Assembly: GCA_963752345.1 (NCBI GenBank)
Contig: CAVVYA010000015.1
Coordinates: forward strand, 186,001 to 250,000
Reading direction: 5' to 3'
Length of the DNA stretch: 64,000 nt
DNA from: CAVVYA01 sp963752345
GTDB lineage: Bacteria > Pseudomonadota > Alphaproteobacteria > SMXQ01
The translations under genes were made by a program, and so were the position numbers. Of this stretch, positions 35,258 to 47,786 are shown piece after piece (the stretch's first letter is position 1; every line of letters starts with the position of its first letter). The notes beneath the pieces are model-generated. The model had not been told where the DNA came from and did no database searches. It saw only the letters and a list, made by a program, of their open reading frames with translations.

Positions 35258-36642
35258 ATGTCTGCCGAATCTTTCGCCTTCACGGGCGCCGCGCTGCGGC
35301 GCTTGGCCGCACATCTTCACCGTGTTCAATTCGCCGCGCTCCTCGCATTGCTGGTCGCGCTGACCGCGGCGCCGGCGCATGCTGAACTGCGCATTGTGCT
35401 GGATAAGTCGAATCCGGAACCGCTGCCGATCGCCATCACCAACTTCCTCGGCACCAATCCGCGCGAGAACCAGATCGGCCAGGATGTGACCAAGGTCATT
35501 TCCGACGATCTGCAGCGCTCCGGTCTGTTCCGGCCGCTCGATCCGCGTTCATTCGTGCAGACCGCCGAATTCGCTGCGCGTGCAGCCGCGCTTCGGCGAT
35601 TGGCGCGTGATCGGCGCCCAGGCGCTGGTCAGCGGCTCGGCGCAGCTCCAGCCCGACGGCCGGCTGCGTCTCGAATTCCGCCTGTGGGACGTCTTCGCCG
35701 AGCAGCAGATGGTCGGTCTCGCCTATTTCACCGAGCCGGGCAACTGGCGCCGCGTCGCCCACATCATCGCCGACGCGATCTACAAGCGCATCACCGGCGA
35801 GGACGGCTATTTCGACACCCGCATCGTCTATGTCGTCGGAGACCGGGCCGCGCACACGCCGCGTCAAGCGCCTCGCCATCATGGACCAGGACGGCGCCAA
35901 CCACCGCTACCTGACCGACGGCCGCAACCTGGTGCTGACGCCGCGCTTCTCGCCGACGGCCCAGGAGATCACCTATCTCTCCTATCAGAACAACCGGCCG
36001 CGGGTTTACATCTTCAACATCGACACCGGACAGCAGGAAGTGCTCGGCGATTTCCCCGGCATGACCTTCGCGCCGCGCTTCTCGCCGGACGGCAACCGGG
36101 TCATCATGTCCATGGCGCAGGACGGCAATTCGGACATCTACGTGATGAATCTGCGCACGCGCAGGTCGCCGCGCCTGACCAACGATCCGGCGATCGACAC
36201 CGCGCCGTCGTTCTCGCCGGACGGCCGGCAGGTCACGTTCGAATCCGATCGCGGCGGCGCGCAGCAGATCTACGTCATGAACGCCGACGGCAGCGGCGTG
36301 AAGCGCATCAGCTTCGGCCAGGGGCGCTATGCCACGCCGGTCTGGTCGCCGCGCGGCGACTACATCGCCTTCACCAAGCTGTTTCAGGGCCAGTTCTATA
36401 TCGGCGTGATGCGGCCGGACGGTTCCGGCGAGCGCCTGCTGACCGAGAGCTTCCTGGTCGAAGGCCCGACCTGGGCGCCCAACGGGCGTGTTCTGATGTT
36501 CTTCCGCCAGACGCCGGCGGACGATCAGGGGCGCGGCGGCACCTCCCGGCTGTTCTCGATCGACATCACCGGCCACAACGAGCGGGAGTTGGTGACGCCG
36601 ACCGACGCCTCCGACCCCGCTTGGTCGCCCTTGATTCCTTGA
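35258..36642 (+). CDS. tolB: Tol-Pal system protein TolB, two +1 frame breaks
   Basis: The signal peptide (about 17-41, ending PAHA) and N-terminal domain ELRIVLDKSNPEPLPIAITN...LQRSGLFRPLD lie in the first frame. FGDWRVIGAQALVSGSAQL...YFDTRIVYVV lies in the second, and the beta-propeller (RVKRLAIMDQDGANHRYL ... SDPAWSPLIP) in the third. Removing one base near 35578 and one near 35834 restores a 460-residue TolB. It is a periplasmic propeller that binds Pal and TolA. An intact gene is expected because tol genes flank it on both sides; sequence error is favoured. Confidence 0.9.
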
Positions 36643-36876
36643 TTCTGCAAGGTTATTATCCATGGATAAGGCTTAGGGGCTATTCTTAGAGAGTCATTCG
36701 AGGTGGGATTGCCCTGACGGGGCGGGCCCGCAATCGTCATACAGTCCGGATCGAATAAGCAGGCATTGCGTTGGTTTATAGTGCTCATCGCATTGTAGAC
36801 GTTTACTCTGCATGAACTAGCGCCCGAACCCGACACTTCGCAAACCGCAAGACTCCACCATCAGAGGAATAATAAA
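36643..36876. other. tolB-pal intergenic region
   Basis: 234 bases with no protein gene. It is AT-richer than its surroundings and ends in AGAGGA 8 bases before the pal ATG, so pal probably has its own promoter here. No convincing -35/-10 pair or terminator could be fixed by eye. Confidence 0.4.
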
Positions 36877-37390
36877 ATGTCTCTACGTCTTACAAGCATG
36901 ATCGCCGCGGTCCTGCTTCTCGCCGCCTGCGAGTTGACCCCGGATACCACCGGTACCGCAGGCGCTGGCGGCGGGCGCCGGCTCCGGCATGTCATCGACT
37001 CAATCGACGGCGCCGCGTCCGGGCTCGCAGGAAGAATTCGTCGTCAACGTCGGCGACCGCGTCTTCTTCGACACCGACCGCTCCACCATCCGCCCTGACG
37101 GCCGCGCGACCCTCGACAAGCAGGCGGCCTGGCTGAAGCAGTATCCGCAGAACGTCATCACTGTGGAAGGTCATGCCGACGAGCGTGGCACCCGTGAATA
37201 CAACCTGGCGCTCGGCAACCGCCGCGCCACGGCGGTGAAGAACTATCTCGTCGCGACCGGCATCAACCCGAACCGCATCACTACGATCTCCTACGGTAAG
37301 GAGCGTCCGGCGGTGGTCGGCTCGAACGAGCAGGCCTGGGCCCAGAACCGTCGCGGCGTGTCGGTCGTCACCGGCAACGCGGGTTCGTAA
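36877..37390 (+). CDS. pal: Peptidoglycan-associated lipoprotein Pal, +1 frame break
   Basis: The N-terminal frame MSLRLTSMIAAVLLLAACEL has a lipobox with Cys18. Removing one base near 36974 (an extra G in a GGC run) joins it to SSTQSTAPRPGSQEEFVVNV and the OmpA domain FDTDRSTIRPDGRATLDKQ...VEGHADERGTREYNLALG. The product is an outer-membrane lipoprotein that binds peptidoglycan and TolA/TolB. The break is in the linker right after the lipidation site. Confidence 0.92.
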
Positions 37391-37446
37391 TCGCGGTCAT
37401 CTCTTGCGTCGGATAGCGCGAAGCTTTCGGCGTAGGCGGTAGTTCA

Positions 37447-37496
37447 AGGCGCCTGTCCGGACAGCCTCTGGCTGGCTGGGCAGGCGCCTTATTTAT
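37447..37496 (+). terminator. Stem-loop terminator after pal
   Basis: AGGCGCCTG (37447-37455) pairs with CAGGCGCCT (37481-37489), enclosing a smaller CAGCC/GGCTG hairpin, and is followed by TATTTAT. The U-tract is weak. Confidence 0.55.
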
Positions 37497-37662
37497 GTCG
37501 GGATGGATGATTATATTCGCTCTGATTTGAAACCCCGCCTCAGGACGGCTAGCATCGGATTCGCGACTGGATCTGGCGCATTCGTCGGCGTCGGTCCGAG
37601 ATGGCGCGACCGGGCGCCGCGGTCCAGCGGAAGCAATTGAACGACGAGAACCTCACGAGGCA

Positions 37663-38683
37663 ATGGTCATGACGATCATGAGCAGGCATTTGCAGGCGGG
37701 CGCCGTTGCCGTCACCCTCGCCGCGGCGGTCCTCTTTCTCACGCCGGTCGCGGCCCTCGCCCAGGGCGTCAGCCCGAGCGAGGTTCGCTCGATCAACGAT
37801 CAGGTGGCGCAGGTGCAGCGCGAATTGAACGTGCTGCAACGACACGTCTATCAGGGCGGCAACAGCATCGAACTCGCCCAGGCTCCGGGTGGCATGGCAG
37901 GCATGCAGGTCCGCATCGACGAGCTCGAAAGTCGCCTGCGCGATATGAATGGACGAATGGAAGAGCTCAATCACCGCATTACCGTGCTCAACGATCGGCT
38001 CGACAAATTTTCCGCGGATATGGAGTTCCGCCTGAACAGCGCGCCGCCTGGTGGCGCGCCCGCGCCCAGCGATAGCGCCGCGGCGACCGGCGTCGCGCCG
38101 CCGTCGACCTCGCTCGCCTCGCCGGGGCTGCCGCCCAGCGCAATCGCCGCCGCGGGGCGCCGCCGATCCGAGCCGCGCGCCGAGCCAGAGCGGCGTGCTC
38201 GGCACCCTGCGGCCGGGCGACGTGCCGCCAGCCTCGACGCCGCCGGCCACGACGCAAGCGGCGCCGGGTCCCGCGGCGGGTAAGGCGCTGCCGGATGGCA
38301 CGCCGGAGGAGCAATATAAATACGCCTTCGCGCTGCTGACCAAGTCGGACTACCCGGGCGCCGAACGCGCGCTCCAGGCTTTCGTCCAGGCCCATCCGAA
38401 ACACCAGCTCGCCGGCAACGCGCAATATTGGCTCGGCGAAACCTATTACGTGCGCAACGACTTCAACAACGCGGTGCGCGCCTTCGCGACGGGCATCCAA
38501 AGCTACCGGACCAGCTCGAAGGCACCCGATAGCGTGCTGAAGCTCGGCCTGTCGCTGAGCGCGCTGGGCAAGAACAAGGAGGCCTGCACCTCCTACGTCA
38601 TGCTCAAGAACGAATATCCCAAGGCGCCGCAGGAAATCATGCGCCGCGCCGAGTCGGAGCAGAAGCGGCTGCGCTGCGGCTGA
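37663..38683 (+). CDS. cpoB: Cell division coordinator CpoB (YbgF), +1 frame break
   Basis: A signal peptide (ending AALAQG) is followed by a trimerising coiled coil (VRSINDQVAQVQRELNVLQ ... MNGRMEELNHRITVLNDRL) in the first frame. A proline-rich linker and C-terminal TPR repeats (YKYAFALLTKSDYPGAERAL, AQYWLGETYYVRNDFNNAV) are in the next frame. One extra G near 38155 in a run of four G explains the break. CpoB links peptidoglycan synthesis to Tol-driven constriction in the periplasm. It completes the ybgC-tolQRAB-pal-cpoB set. Confidence 0.9.
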
Positions 38684-38711
38684 GCGCGCGTCGGCGCGTG
38701 GGCTCCGGCCG

Positions 38712-40139
38712 GTGACCATCCTTTCGGACACCGCCTTTGCGCAGGCGATGGCCCGTCTCGGACCGTTCGAGACGCATCCCGAACTGGCAATCGCCGTCTC
38801 CGGCGGCGCCGACAGCATGGCGCTGGCGCTGCTCGCCGACACCTGGGCGCGCGCGCGAGGCGGCCGTGTCACCGCCCTCACCGTCGACCATGGACTGCGG
38901 CGCGCATCGGCCGACGAGGCGCGGCAGGTGGCGCGTTGGCTGAAGGCGGCCGGCATCCGCCATCGCATCCTTCGCTGGTCGCCGCCGAAAACCGGGACGG
39001 TCAAAGGCGCTGAAGGCGGACGCATGGCGAACCTCCAGGCCGCCGCGCGCGACGCGCGCTACGACCTGCTCTGCGGCTGGTGCCGCGCGCATGCGGTGCT
39101 GCACCTTCTGCTCGCGCATCACCAGGACGACCAGGCGGAGACGTTGCTGCTCCGTCTGGCGCGCGGCAGCGGACTCGATGGGCTCGCCGCCATGTCGCCG
39201 CTTACCGAGCGCGCGACCGTCCGGCTGCTGCGGCCCTTGCTGAGCGTGTCTAAGGCACAGCTCGTCGGCTATCTCGAAGCGCGCGGACAAGCCTGGATCG
39301 ACGATCCGAGCAACCGGGATCCCGCCAATGCGCGGGTTCGCATGCGTCAGCTATTGCCGCGGCTGGCGGAGGAGGGCATGACGGTCACGCGCCTGGCCGA
39401 AACGGCCGAGCGGCTGGCCCAGGCGCGCGCGGCCGTCGAAGGCGCCACCAACCGGTTGCTCGCCCGGGCGGTGGCGCTCTACCCCGAAGGATATCTGCGC
39501 CTCGATACGGCGGCGCTGCGCTCCGCTGAGCGGGAGGTTGGGCTGCGCGCCTTGGCGCGGGCCATCGGGTGTATCGGGGGCGCGACCTATGGGCCGCGGC
39601 TGGCGCGGTTGACCCGGCTCTACGAGGAGATCGGACGGCACGCCGTCGGCGAACCGGCGCTCGGCCGTGGCCGCACGCTGGGTGGCTGCCGCATCCTGCC
39701 GCTGGCGCGGTCCGGCGTGAAGGGTGCGCCGGCCGAGCTGCTCATAGTCCGTGAACCCGCCGCGGTCGGCCCGGCAGTCCGCCTGGATGAGGCCGCGCCG
39801 GTGATCTGGGATGGACGCTATGACGTCGGCCCGGCCCGGCGGAGTGCCGTTTTTTCGCGCAAGGCTTCCGGGATGGCATCGCTCTGGTCGGTCGGCGCGC
39901 TCGGCGAAGACGGCTGGCAGGAAGTTCGGCGCTCGGGTTTCGCCCTGCAGCATGTCTTGCCGCGCGATGTCATCATCACCCTGCCGGCCTTGCGCCGCCG
40001 CGGCAAATTAATAACGGTGCCGCACCTTGGTTACCGGCGCCAGCAACCCAATATGGATAAAGACAATTATGCCGCAGCGTGGCTGGTGCATTTTGCGCCG
40101 GTCTCGCCTCTGACGAAGTCCGGCTTTACGCTTGTTTAA
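38712..40139 (+). CDS. tilS: tRNA(Ile)-lysidine synthase TilS
   Basis: 475 residues from a GTG. The PP-loop ATPase motif is SGGADSMALALL (from residue 30), followed by TVDHGLRRASADEARQV and LLAHHQDDQAETLLLRL. The C-terminal domain GDVIITLPALRRRGKLITVPHLGY-like segment is present. It converts C34 of the CAU-anticodon tRNA-Ile to lysidine. It lies between cpoB and ftsH, the usual place next to ftsH. Confidence 0.93.
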   Translation: MTILSDTAFAQAMARLGPFETHPELAIAVSGGADSMALALLADTWARARGGRVTALTVDHGLRRASADEARQVARWLKAAGIRHRILRWSPPKTGTVKGAEGGRMANLQAAARDARYDLLCGWCRAHAVLHLLLAHHQDDQAETLLLRLARGSGLDGLAAMSPLTERATVRLLRPLLSVSKAQLVGYLEARGQAWIDDPSNRDPANARVRMRQLLPRLAEEGMTVTRLAETAERLAQARAAVEGATNRLLARAVALYPEGYLRLDTAALRSAEREVGLRALARAIGCIGGATYGPRLARLTRLYEEIGRHAVGEPALGRGRTLGGCRILPLARSGVKGAPAELLIVREPAAVGPAVRLDEAAPVIWDGRYDVGPARRSAVFSRKASGMASLWSVGALGEDGWQEVRRSGFALQHVLPRDVIITLPALRRRGKLITVPHLGYRRQQPNMDKDNYAAAWLVHFAPVSPLTKSGFTLV

Positions 40140-40249
40140 GGGTGTCCACGACACTATTTATTAGCGGCTAGAAGCCATTGCGTGCGATTTTGCCTCTTCT
40201 TGAGGATCCCTCCGTCGGCTACCGGCTCGGATAGGACAAGGCTCAGACA

Positions 40250-42178
<1,929 letters not shown>

Positions 42179-42201
42179 CAGGCTCCCGTCGTTTGACCCT
42201 G

Positions 42202-42236
42202 AAAAAACCGCCCCCTGAGAAGGGGGGCGGTTTTTT
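42202..42236 (+). terminator. Strong intrinsic terminator of ftsH
   Basis: A near-perfect stem pairs CCGCCCCCT with AGGGGGGCGG around GAGA, preceded by six A and followed by six U, 30 bases after the ftsH stop. The A-tract makes it potentially bidirectional. Confidence 0.92.
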
Positions 42237-42332
42237 CTTTGGCTTCGGTCGCCGGGCTGGCGATGGAGGCCGCCTGCTCGACGCGGGTTCGGAACGGATG
42301 CGTCGCGTCGGGCCGTGATGTAGGTTCGGCCC

Positions 42333-43461
42333 ATGAGCGCGCGCCTTGTCGATTTTTCCCTGCCTGCCGGGACGCAGATTTACCTCCGTCCCGATCCGGT
42401 TCTATGGCCGGGCCCGCTCGGTGGCTTGCCGCTTGCCGGCGGTCCCGGCGGTTTCGAGACCGCCGAGCTTCTGATTCGCGAACCGGCAAAGCCGGCGCAC
42501 CCCATCAGCCTGCGGGCGTCGCTCGCGACGATCAGACAATGGGCGGAAGAGCAGGGTGGTGCGACCGCCACGAGCATCGCGCTGGCGCTGCACCGCCTGT
42601 CGGCGGCGCGGCCCTCGTTCGCCGGCCTGCCGACCGGTCGGCCGCTCGTCATGGGAATCGTGAATGTCACGCCGGACAGCTTTTCCGACGGCGGCGACCA
42701 TGCGGACGCGGCGAGCGCCATCGCCCACGGCAAGGCGCTGATCGCCGCCGGCGCCGATCTGCTCGATATCGGTGGCGAATCGACGCGGCCGGGATCCGAT
42801 CCGGTGCCCGAGGCCGTCGAAATCGGCCGCGTCGTTCCGGTCATCGAGGGATTGGCCGGCCTTGGCGTGGCGCTCTCCATCGACACCAGCAAGGCGGCGG
42901 TGATGGAGCGTGCGCTGGCGGCCGGCGCCACCATCGTCAACGACGTGCGCGCGCTCACCGCCGAGCCGCGCGCCCTCGAGGTCGGCGGCGGCGAGCGGTG
43001 CCGCCGTGGTGCTGATGCATTGCCTGGGCGAGCCCAAGACCATGCAGCAGGCGCCGGGCTACGACAATGTCACCCTCGACATCTTCGACTATCTGGCGGC
43101 CCGCATCGCCGCCTGCGAGGCGGCGGGCATTGCGCGGGCGAAGATCGCGATCGACCCCGGAATCGGATTCGGCAAGACGCTCGATCACAACCTGCGAATT
43201 CTGCGCGATCTCGCGCTCTACCAGTCGCTCGGCTGTCCGCTGCTGCTCGGCGTGTCGCGCAAGAGCTTCATCGGCCGGCTGTCCGGCGAGCGGTCCGCCG
43301 GTGCTCCGCCGCAGCCGAAGGCCCGGCTGGCCGGCTCGATCGCGGCGGCCCTGGCCGGGCTGGAGGCGGGCGCGAATCTGTTACGGGTGCATGACGTTGC
43401 GGAGACCGTACAGGCCGTCGCGGTGTGGCGCGCGCTCCACGGCGCCGCGACTTCCGGTTGA
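42333..43461 (+). CDS. folP: Dihydropteroate synthase FolP, +1 frame break
   Basis: An N-terminal extension of about 100 residues precedes the core MGIVNVTPDSFSDGG, LLDIGGESTRPGSDPV and LSIDTSKAAVMERAL in frame one. GAAVVLMHCLGEPKTMQQ, IAIDPGIGFGKTLDHNL and LGVSRKSFIG are in frame two. Removing one G near 42984 joins them. It condenses p-aminobenzoate with dihydropterin pyrophosphate and is the sulfonamide target. The long N-terminus is common in alphaproteobacterial FolP. Confidence 0.92.
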
Positions 43462-43562
43462 CCCGCCCAGTTGCCACTTTCTCCCAGGCCCGCGACGCGT
43501 TAGCTATTTATTAGCCAAACTAGTAGAATCTATTTGCCTTAAGTAATGGGGTATTTTTTTCG

Positions 43563-44963
43563 ATGAGTTCCGCGACCGCTACAAAGCAACGCCCAACACC
43601 GGTCATGACTCGCAAACTATTCGGCACGGACGGCATTCGCGGCACGGCCAACCAGGCGCCGATGACGGCGGAGATCGCGCTGGCCGTCGGCAAGGCCGCG
43701 GGCGCCGAATTCACCCGTGGCGGCCATCGCCATCGCGTGGTGATCGGCAAGGATACGCGCCTGTCGGGCTATCTGATCGAACCGGCGCTGACCGCCGGTT
43801 TCATTTCCGTCGGCATGGACGTGGTGCTGGTCGGCCCGTTGCCGACCCCGGCCGTCGCCATGCTGACCCGCAGCCTGCGCTGCGATCTCGGCGTCATGAT
43901 CTCCGCCTCGCACAACCTCTACGAGGACAACGGCATCAAGCTATTCGGCCCGGATGGCTACAAACTGTCCGACGAGGTCGAGGTGCGCATCGAGCAGCGC
44001 ATGGCCGGCGAGATCGAGACCCAGCTTGCCCCCGCCCGCAAGCTCGGGCGCGCCCAGCGTCTCGATGACGCGGTCGGCCGCTATATCGAATTCGTCAAGA
44101 ACACCTTCCCCAAGGGCCTTACCCTCGACGGCCTCAAGATCGTCGTCGATTGCGCCAACGGTGCTTCCTACAAGGTGGCGCCCACCGTGCTGCGCGAGTT
44201 GGGGGCGGAGGTCATCGCGCTCGGCGTGTCGCCCGACGGCTTCAACATCAATGCCGAATGCGGCTCGACCCATCCCGCTTGTATGATGCGCGAAGTGCTC
44301 AAGCAGGGCGCCGATCTCGGCCTGGCGCTGGACGGCGACGCCGATCGTCTCGTCGCCTGCGACGAAAAGGGCGAGCTGCTCGACGGCGATCAGCTCATGG
44401 CGCTGGTTGCCCAGAGCATGCAGCGCGCCGGCCGCCTGGTCGGCAGCACGCTGGTCGCCACGGTCATGTCCAATCTCGGGCTCGAGCGTTATCTCGCCGC
44501 CGGCGGAATCAAGCTGCTGCGCACCCAGGTCGGCGACCGCTATGTGGTCGAGAAGATGCGCGAGTGCGGCTACAACCTGGGCGGCGAGCAGTCGGGCCAT
44601 ATCATCCTCGGCGATTTCGCCACCACCGGTGACGGCTTGATCGCCGCGCTGCAGATGCTGGCGGCGTGCCGCGAGGCCAATCGGCCGGTGAGCGAAGTGG
44701 CGCGCCTGTTCCAGCCCTATCCGCAGATTCTCAAGAACGTGCGGCTCAACGGCAATGGCCGTCAGCCGCTCGATGACGCCGGTGTGCAGACCACCATCCG
44801 CGACTGCGAGCGCCAGCTCGGCGACAAGGGCCGGCTGCTCATCCGCAAATCGGGCACCGAGCCGTTGATCCGCGTCATGGCCGAAGGCGAAGACGAAGCC
44901 CTGATCGGGCGCGCGGTGGAAGACATCGTGCAGGCGATCAGCCGCGCCGCCGGCGCTCACTAG
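43563..44963 (+). CDS. glmM: Phosphoglucosamine mutase
   Basis: 466 residues, or 452 from the ATG at 43605 (MTRKLFGTDGIRGTANQ), where most homologues start. The active-site serine is in MISASHNLYEDNGIKLFG, the Mg site is DGDADR, and the sugar and phosphate loops GGEQSGH and RKSGTEPLIRVM are intact. It makes glucosamine-1-phosphate for peptidoglycan and lipopolysaccharide. It is preceded by an AT-rich promoter-like stretch (43500-43562). Confidence 0.95.
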   Translation: MSSATATKQRPTPVMTRKLFGTDGIRGTANQAPMTAEIALAVGKAAGAEFTRGGHRHRVVIGKDTRLSGYLIEPALTAGFISVGMDVVLVGPLPTPAVAMLTRSLRCDLGVMISASHNLYEDNGIKLFGPDGYKLSDEVEVRIEQRMAGEIETQLAPARKLGRAQRLDDAVGRYIEFVKNTFPKGLTLDGLKIVVDCANGASYKVAPTVLRELGAEVIALGVSPDGFNINAECGSTHPACMMREVLKQGADLGLALDGDADRLVACDEKGELLDGDQLMALVAQSMQRAGRLVGSTLVATVMSNLGLERYLAAGGIKLLRTQVGDRYVVEKMRECGYNLGGEQSGHIILGDFATTGDGLIAALQMLAACREANRPVSEVARLFQPYPQILKNVRLNGNGRQPLDDAGVQTTIRDCERQLGDKGRLLIRKSGTEPLIRVMAEGEDEALIGRAVEDIVQAISRAAGAH

Positions 44964-44983
44964 CGAATCGGCCGGCAAGTCCG

Positions 44984-45832
44984 GTGACAGCGACATCCTC
45001 CGACGCACGGCGGGCGACGCCTCAGGGGCGGGTGCTCATCATCGCCGGCTCCGACTCGGGCGGCGGTGCCGGCATCCAGGGCGACATCAAGAGCGTGACC
45101 GCGCTCGGCGGTTATGCCGCGACGGCGATCACGGCCTTGACCGCGCAGGACACCACCGGGGTCTACGGCGTGCATGCCGTGCCGCCCGCCTTCATCAAAC
45201 AGCAGATCGAACTGGTGCTCAACGACATCGGCGCCGATGCGATCAAGACCGGCATGCTGCACAGCGTGGCCGTGATCGAGGCGGTAAGCGAGTCGCTCGA
45301 TACCCACGGCCGCGGCATTCCGCTCGTGGTCGATCCGGTGATGGTGGCGAAGGGCGGCGCGTCGCTGCTCGATAGCTCGGCGATCGAGGCCATGAAGCTG
45401 CGCCTGATTCCCAAGGCGGCGCTGGTCACGCCCAACCTGCCCGAGGCCGAGGCGCTGACCGGGCAGACCATCCGGTCGGTCGCCGAGATGCGGCGGGCCG
45501 CCGCGGCTCTGCTCGATCTCGGCTGCGGCGCGGTGTTGCTCAAGGGCGGCCACGGCGCGGGCGCCATGATCACCGATCTGCTGGCCGAGCGTGATGGTCG
45601 CGTGACCGAATTTCGCAGCCGGCGCATCGCCACCCGCCATACCCACGGCACCGGCTGCACGCTGGCCTCGGCGATCGCCACCGGGCTGGCCCAGGGCATG
45701 GATTTGAGCGCCGCGGTGGCGCGGGCCCGAAACTATGTGCTCAAGGCGCTGCGTACGGCGCCGGGCCTCGGCAAGGGTCATGGGCCGCTCAACCACGGCC
45801 ATACCGTCCGGTCGTTCGGGCGGAGCCGTTAG
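44984..45832 (+). CDS. thiD: Hydroxymethylpyrimidine (phosphate) kinase
   Basis: 282 residues from a GTG. The ribokinase-fold motifs are LIIAGSDSGGGAGIQGDIKS near the start, VDPVMVAKGG and the anion hole TRHTHGTGCTLASAIA. It phosphorylates HMP and HMP-phosphate in thiamine synthesis, feeding ThiE (24.4 kb). It starts 20 bases after glmM, so co-transcription is likely. Confidence 0.93.
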   Translation: MTATSSDARRATPQGRVLIIAGSDSGGGAGIQGDIKSVTALGGYAATAITALTAQDTTGVYGVHAVPPAFIKQQIELVLNDIGADAIKTGMLHSVAVIEAVSESLDTHGRGIPLVVDPVMVAKGGASLLDSSAIEAMKLRLIPKAALVTPNLPEAEALTGQTIRSVAEMRRAAAALLDLGCGAVLLKGGHGAGAMITDLLAERDGRVTEFRSRRIATRHTHGTGCTLASAIATGLAQGMDLSAAVARARNYVLKALRTAPGLGKGHGPLNHGHTVRSFGRSR

Positions 45833-46145
45833 CCAGCCGCCAGGCCACCGGACGGCGACGAGCAATCCAAAAGGCGCGGGTAGTGGAAAATATCATTGGG
45901 ATCTGAAGGTTAGCCGTGAGTAGCGGTTTCTCCCACAGGCTTGTGATACCGGGACGGGGGCTCCACCGGAGTAAACTCTCGCGATCCGCAACGATCGGCT
46001 CGCCATGGCTTTCTGCCCGGCCGCCTGATGCCATGAAAGCGCCGAGATTTGAACGGAGAATGCCGGAAGGCGCGTTTAAGAGACAGAGTGGCGCGCGCTG
46101 CTCGAGGGACCGCCCTCCGGCCGACATAGCACCGGTTCACGCTTT
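45833..46145. other. Intergenic region before the MacA-like gene
   Basis: 313 bases. No conserved protein frame, RNA gene, clear terminator or repeat was found. It must hold the promoter of the exporter operon, but no convincing -35/-10 pair stands out. Confidence 0.5.
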
Positions 46146-47759
46146 ATGACAGACTCACCCGAACACAACACAAAACCAGGTCGCCGAATGGCGCGAGGTC
46201 CGCAGCGTAGGTTTGCTTATGCCGTGGTCGCCGTGCTGCTTATCCTCGCGGCGGCGGGAGCCATGCTGTTCGGCTGGCACGAGGACGATGCCCCGGACTA
46301 CCGGCTGGCGCGCGTCGAGCGCGGCCCGATCGTCAGCACCGTGACCGCCAGCGGCACGCTCGCGGCGGTGGTCACCGTGCAGGTCGGTAGCCAGATTTCC
46401 GGCCAGCTCAAGGAAATCTACGCCGACTTCAATTCCGAGGTGAAAGCGGGCGAGCTCATCGCGCGGCTCGATCCGGCGACCTACGACGCCCGGCTCAAGC
46501 AGGCCGAAGCCAATTTGGCGCTCGCCGAGGCCAGCGTCAAAATCCAGCGCGCCGCCGTCGCCAAATCGCGCGCCAACTATAACAACACGGAGAAAAGCCT
46601 GAAGCGGCAGCGCGACCTGGCGCGCCAGGGCGTTGCCTCGGCGAGCGCGCTGGACAATGCGGAAGCCCTGTTCAATACCGCGCAGGCCGATCTCGCCATG
46701 ACCGAAGCCCAGGTCGAAAACGCCCTGGCTCAGGTCGGCGCCCAGGAAGCGCTGGTCAATCAGGCGCGTATCGATCTCGAGCGCACATTCATTCGCGCGC
46801 CGGTGGACGGCACGGTGATCAGCCGCGACGTCGATCGCGGCCAGACCGTGGCGGCGAGCCTGCAGGCGCCGATCCTGTTCAAGATCGCCCAGGACCTGCG
46901 CAAGATGCAGGTCGAGGTCCGCGTCGATGAAGCCGATGTCGGCCGCATCCAACAGGGCCAGCGCGCCACCTTCGCGGTGGATTCCTTCCCCGGCCGCGAG
47001 TTCCATGGCCGCGTCGAGCAGATCCGCAAGGCGTCCACCGTGGTGCAGAACGTGGTTACCTACAGCGTGCTGGTTTCGGCGGACAACGACGATCTGCGGC
47101 TGCTGCCGGGACTCACGGCCAATGTCCGCATCGTGGTCGACGAACGCGACAATGCGCTCAAAGTAGCCAATTCCGCCCTGCGGTTCCGCCCGGTCGGCGT
47201 AACCGAGGGTGCCGCCCCCGATGTCATCCCGGCGCCCGGGTCGGCCCCGCGCGGCGCGCTCGCGGCCGCGGGTTCGCGCCAGCCGGCCGGGCCGGGCGAC
47301 GGCGCCGACCGAATGGCGTCGCTGACCCAGCTTCTCGATCTCAGCGCGGAACAGCAGCGCCAGCTGAAATCCCTCATGGACGAGTCGCGCCAGCAGGTGC
47401 GGACGGCACGCGCGGTGGGTGGCAGCGATGCCGCGCCAGGCGGCAACCGAAGCGCCGCCCAGCAGGCCCGGGCACAGTTCGAAAGCCGCATCGCCGCGCT
47501 GCTGACGCCGGATCAACTCGCGAAATACAAGGTGGCGCGCGATAGCCGCGACGGCGCCGGCACGCGGCGCGGCCGCGTGTGGATCACCGACCCGCAAGGT
47601 GAGCTCAGGGCCGTCGACGTGACTCTCGGCATTACCGATGGCGCGACCAGCGAAGTCATGCGCGGCGATCTGCGGGAGGGCGACATGGTCATCGTCGGTG
47701 TCGCCAGTCCCGGCAGCGCACGCCCGGCGTCCCGTGGCCTACCGGGTTTCGGCCGCTGA
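46146..47759 (+). CDS. MacA-like periplasmic adaptor with a Spy/CpxP-like (LTxxQ) insert
   Basis: 537 residues against about 370-400 for typical MacA. A membrane anchor lies at about 23-44, then the barrel and lipoyl segments (SQISGQLKEIYADFNSEVKAG), a long helical hairpin (about 110-215), and the beta-barrel with FIRAPVDGTVISRDVDRGQT. Between about residues 350 and 474, inside the membrane-proximal domain, is an extra helical segment: LTQLLDLSAEQQRQLKSLMD and ARAQFESRIAALLTPDQLAKY. These two LTxxQ-type repeats recall Spy/CpxP chaperones. The usual C-terminal strands resume at GRVWITDPQGELRAVDVTLG. The two MacB-type genes follow. Confidence 0.88.
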   Translation: MTDSPEHNTKPGRRMARGPQRRFAYAVVAVLLILAAAGAMLFGWHEDDAPDYRLARVERGPIVSTVTASGTLAAVVTVQVGSQISGQLKEIYADFNSEVKAGELIARLDPATYDARLKQAEANLALAEASVKIQRAAVAKSRANYNNTEKSLKRQRDLARQGVASASALDNAEALFNTAQADLAMTEAQVENALAQVGAQEALVNQARIDLERTFIRAPVDGTVISRDVDRGQTVAASLQAPILFKIAQDLRKMQVEVRVDEADVGRIQQGQRATFAVDSFPGREFHGRVEQIRKASTVVQNVVTYSVLVSADNDDLRLLPGLTANVRIVVDERDNALKVANSALRFRPVGVTEGAAPDVIPAPGSAPRGALAAAGSRQPAGPGDGADRMASLTQLLDLSAEQQRQLKSLMDESRQQVRTARAVGGSDAAPGGNRSAAQQARAQFESRIAALLTPDQLAKYKVARDSRDGAGTRRGRVWITDPQGELRAVDVTLGITDGATSEVMRGDLREGDMVIVGVASPGSARPASRGLPGFGR

Positions 47760-47786
47760 TCGCCCACAGGGGATTTTGACGAGCCC

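Noticed and set aside
35258..36642. tolB as a decayed pseudogene
   Set aside because: All propeller motifs are intact, neighbours are intact or have the same one-base fault, and the breaks match a window-wide insertion pattern; sequence error is more likely.
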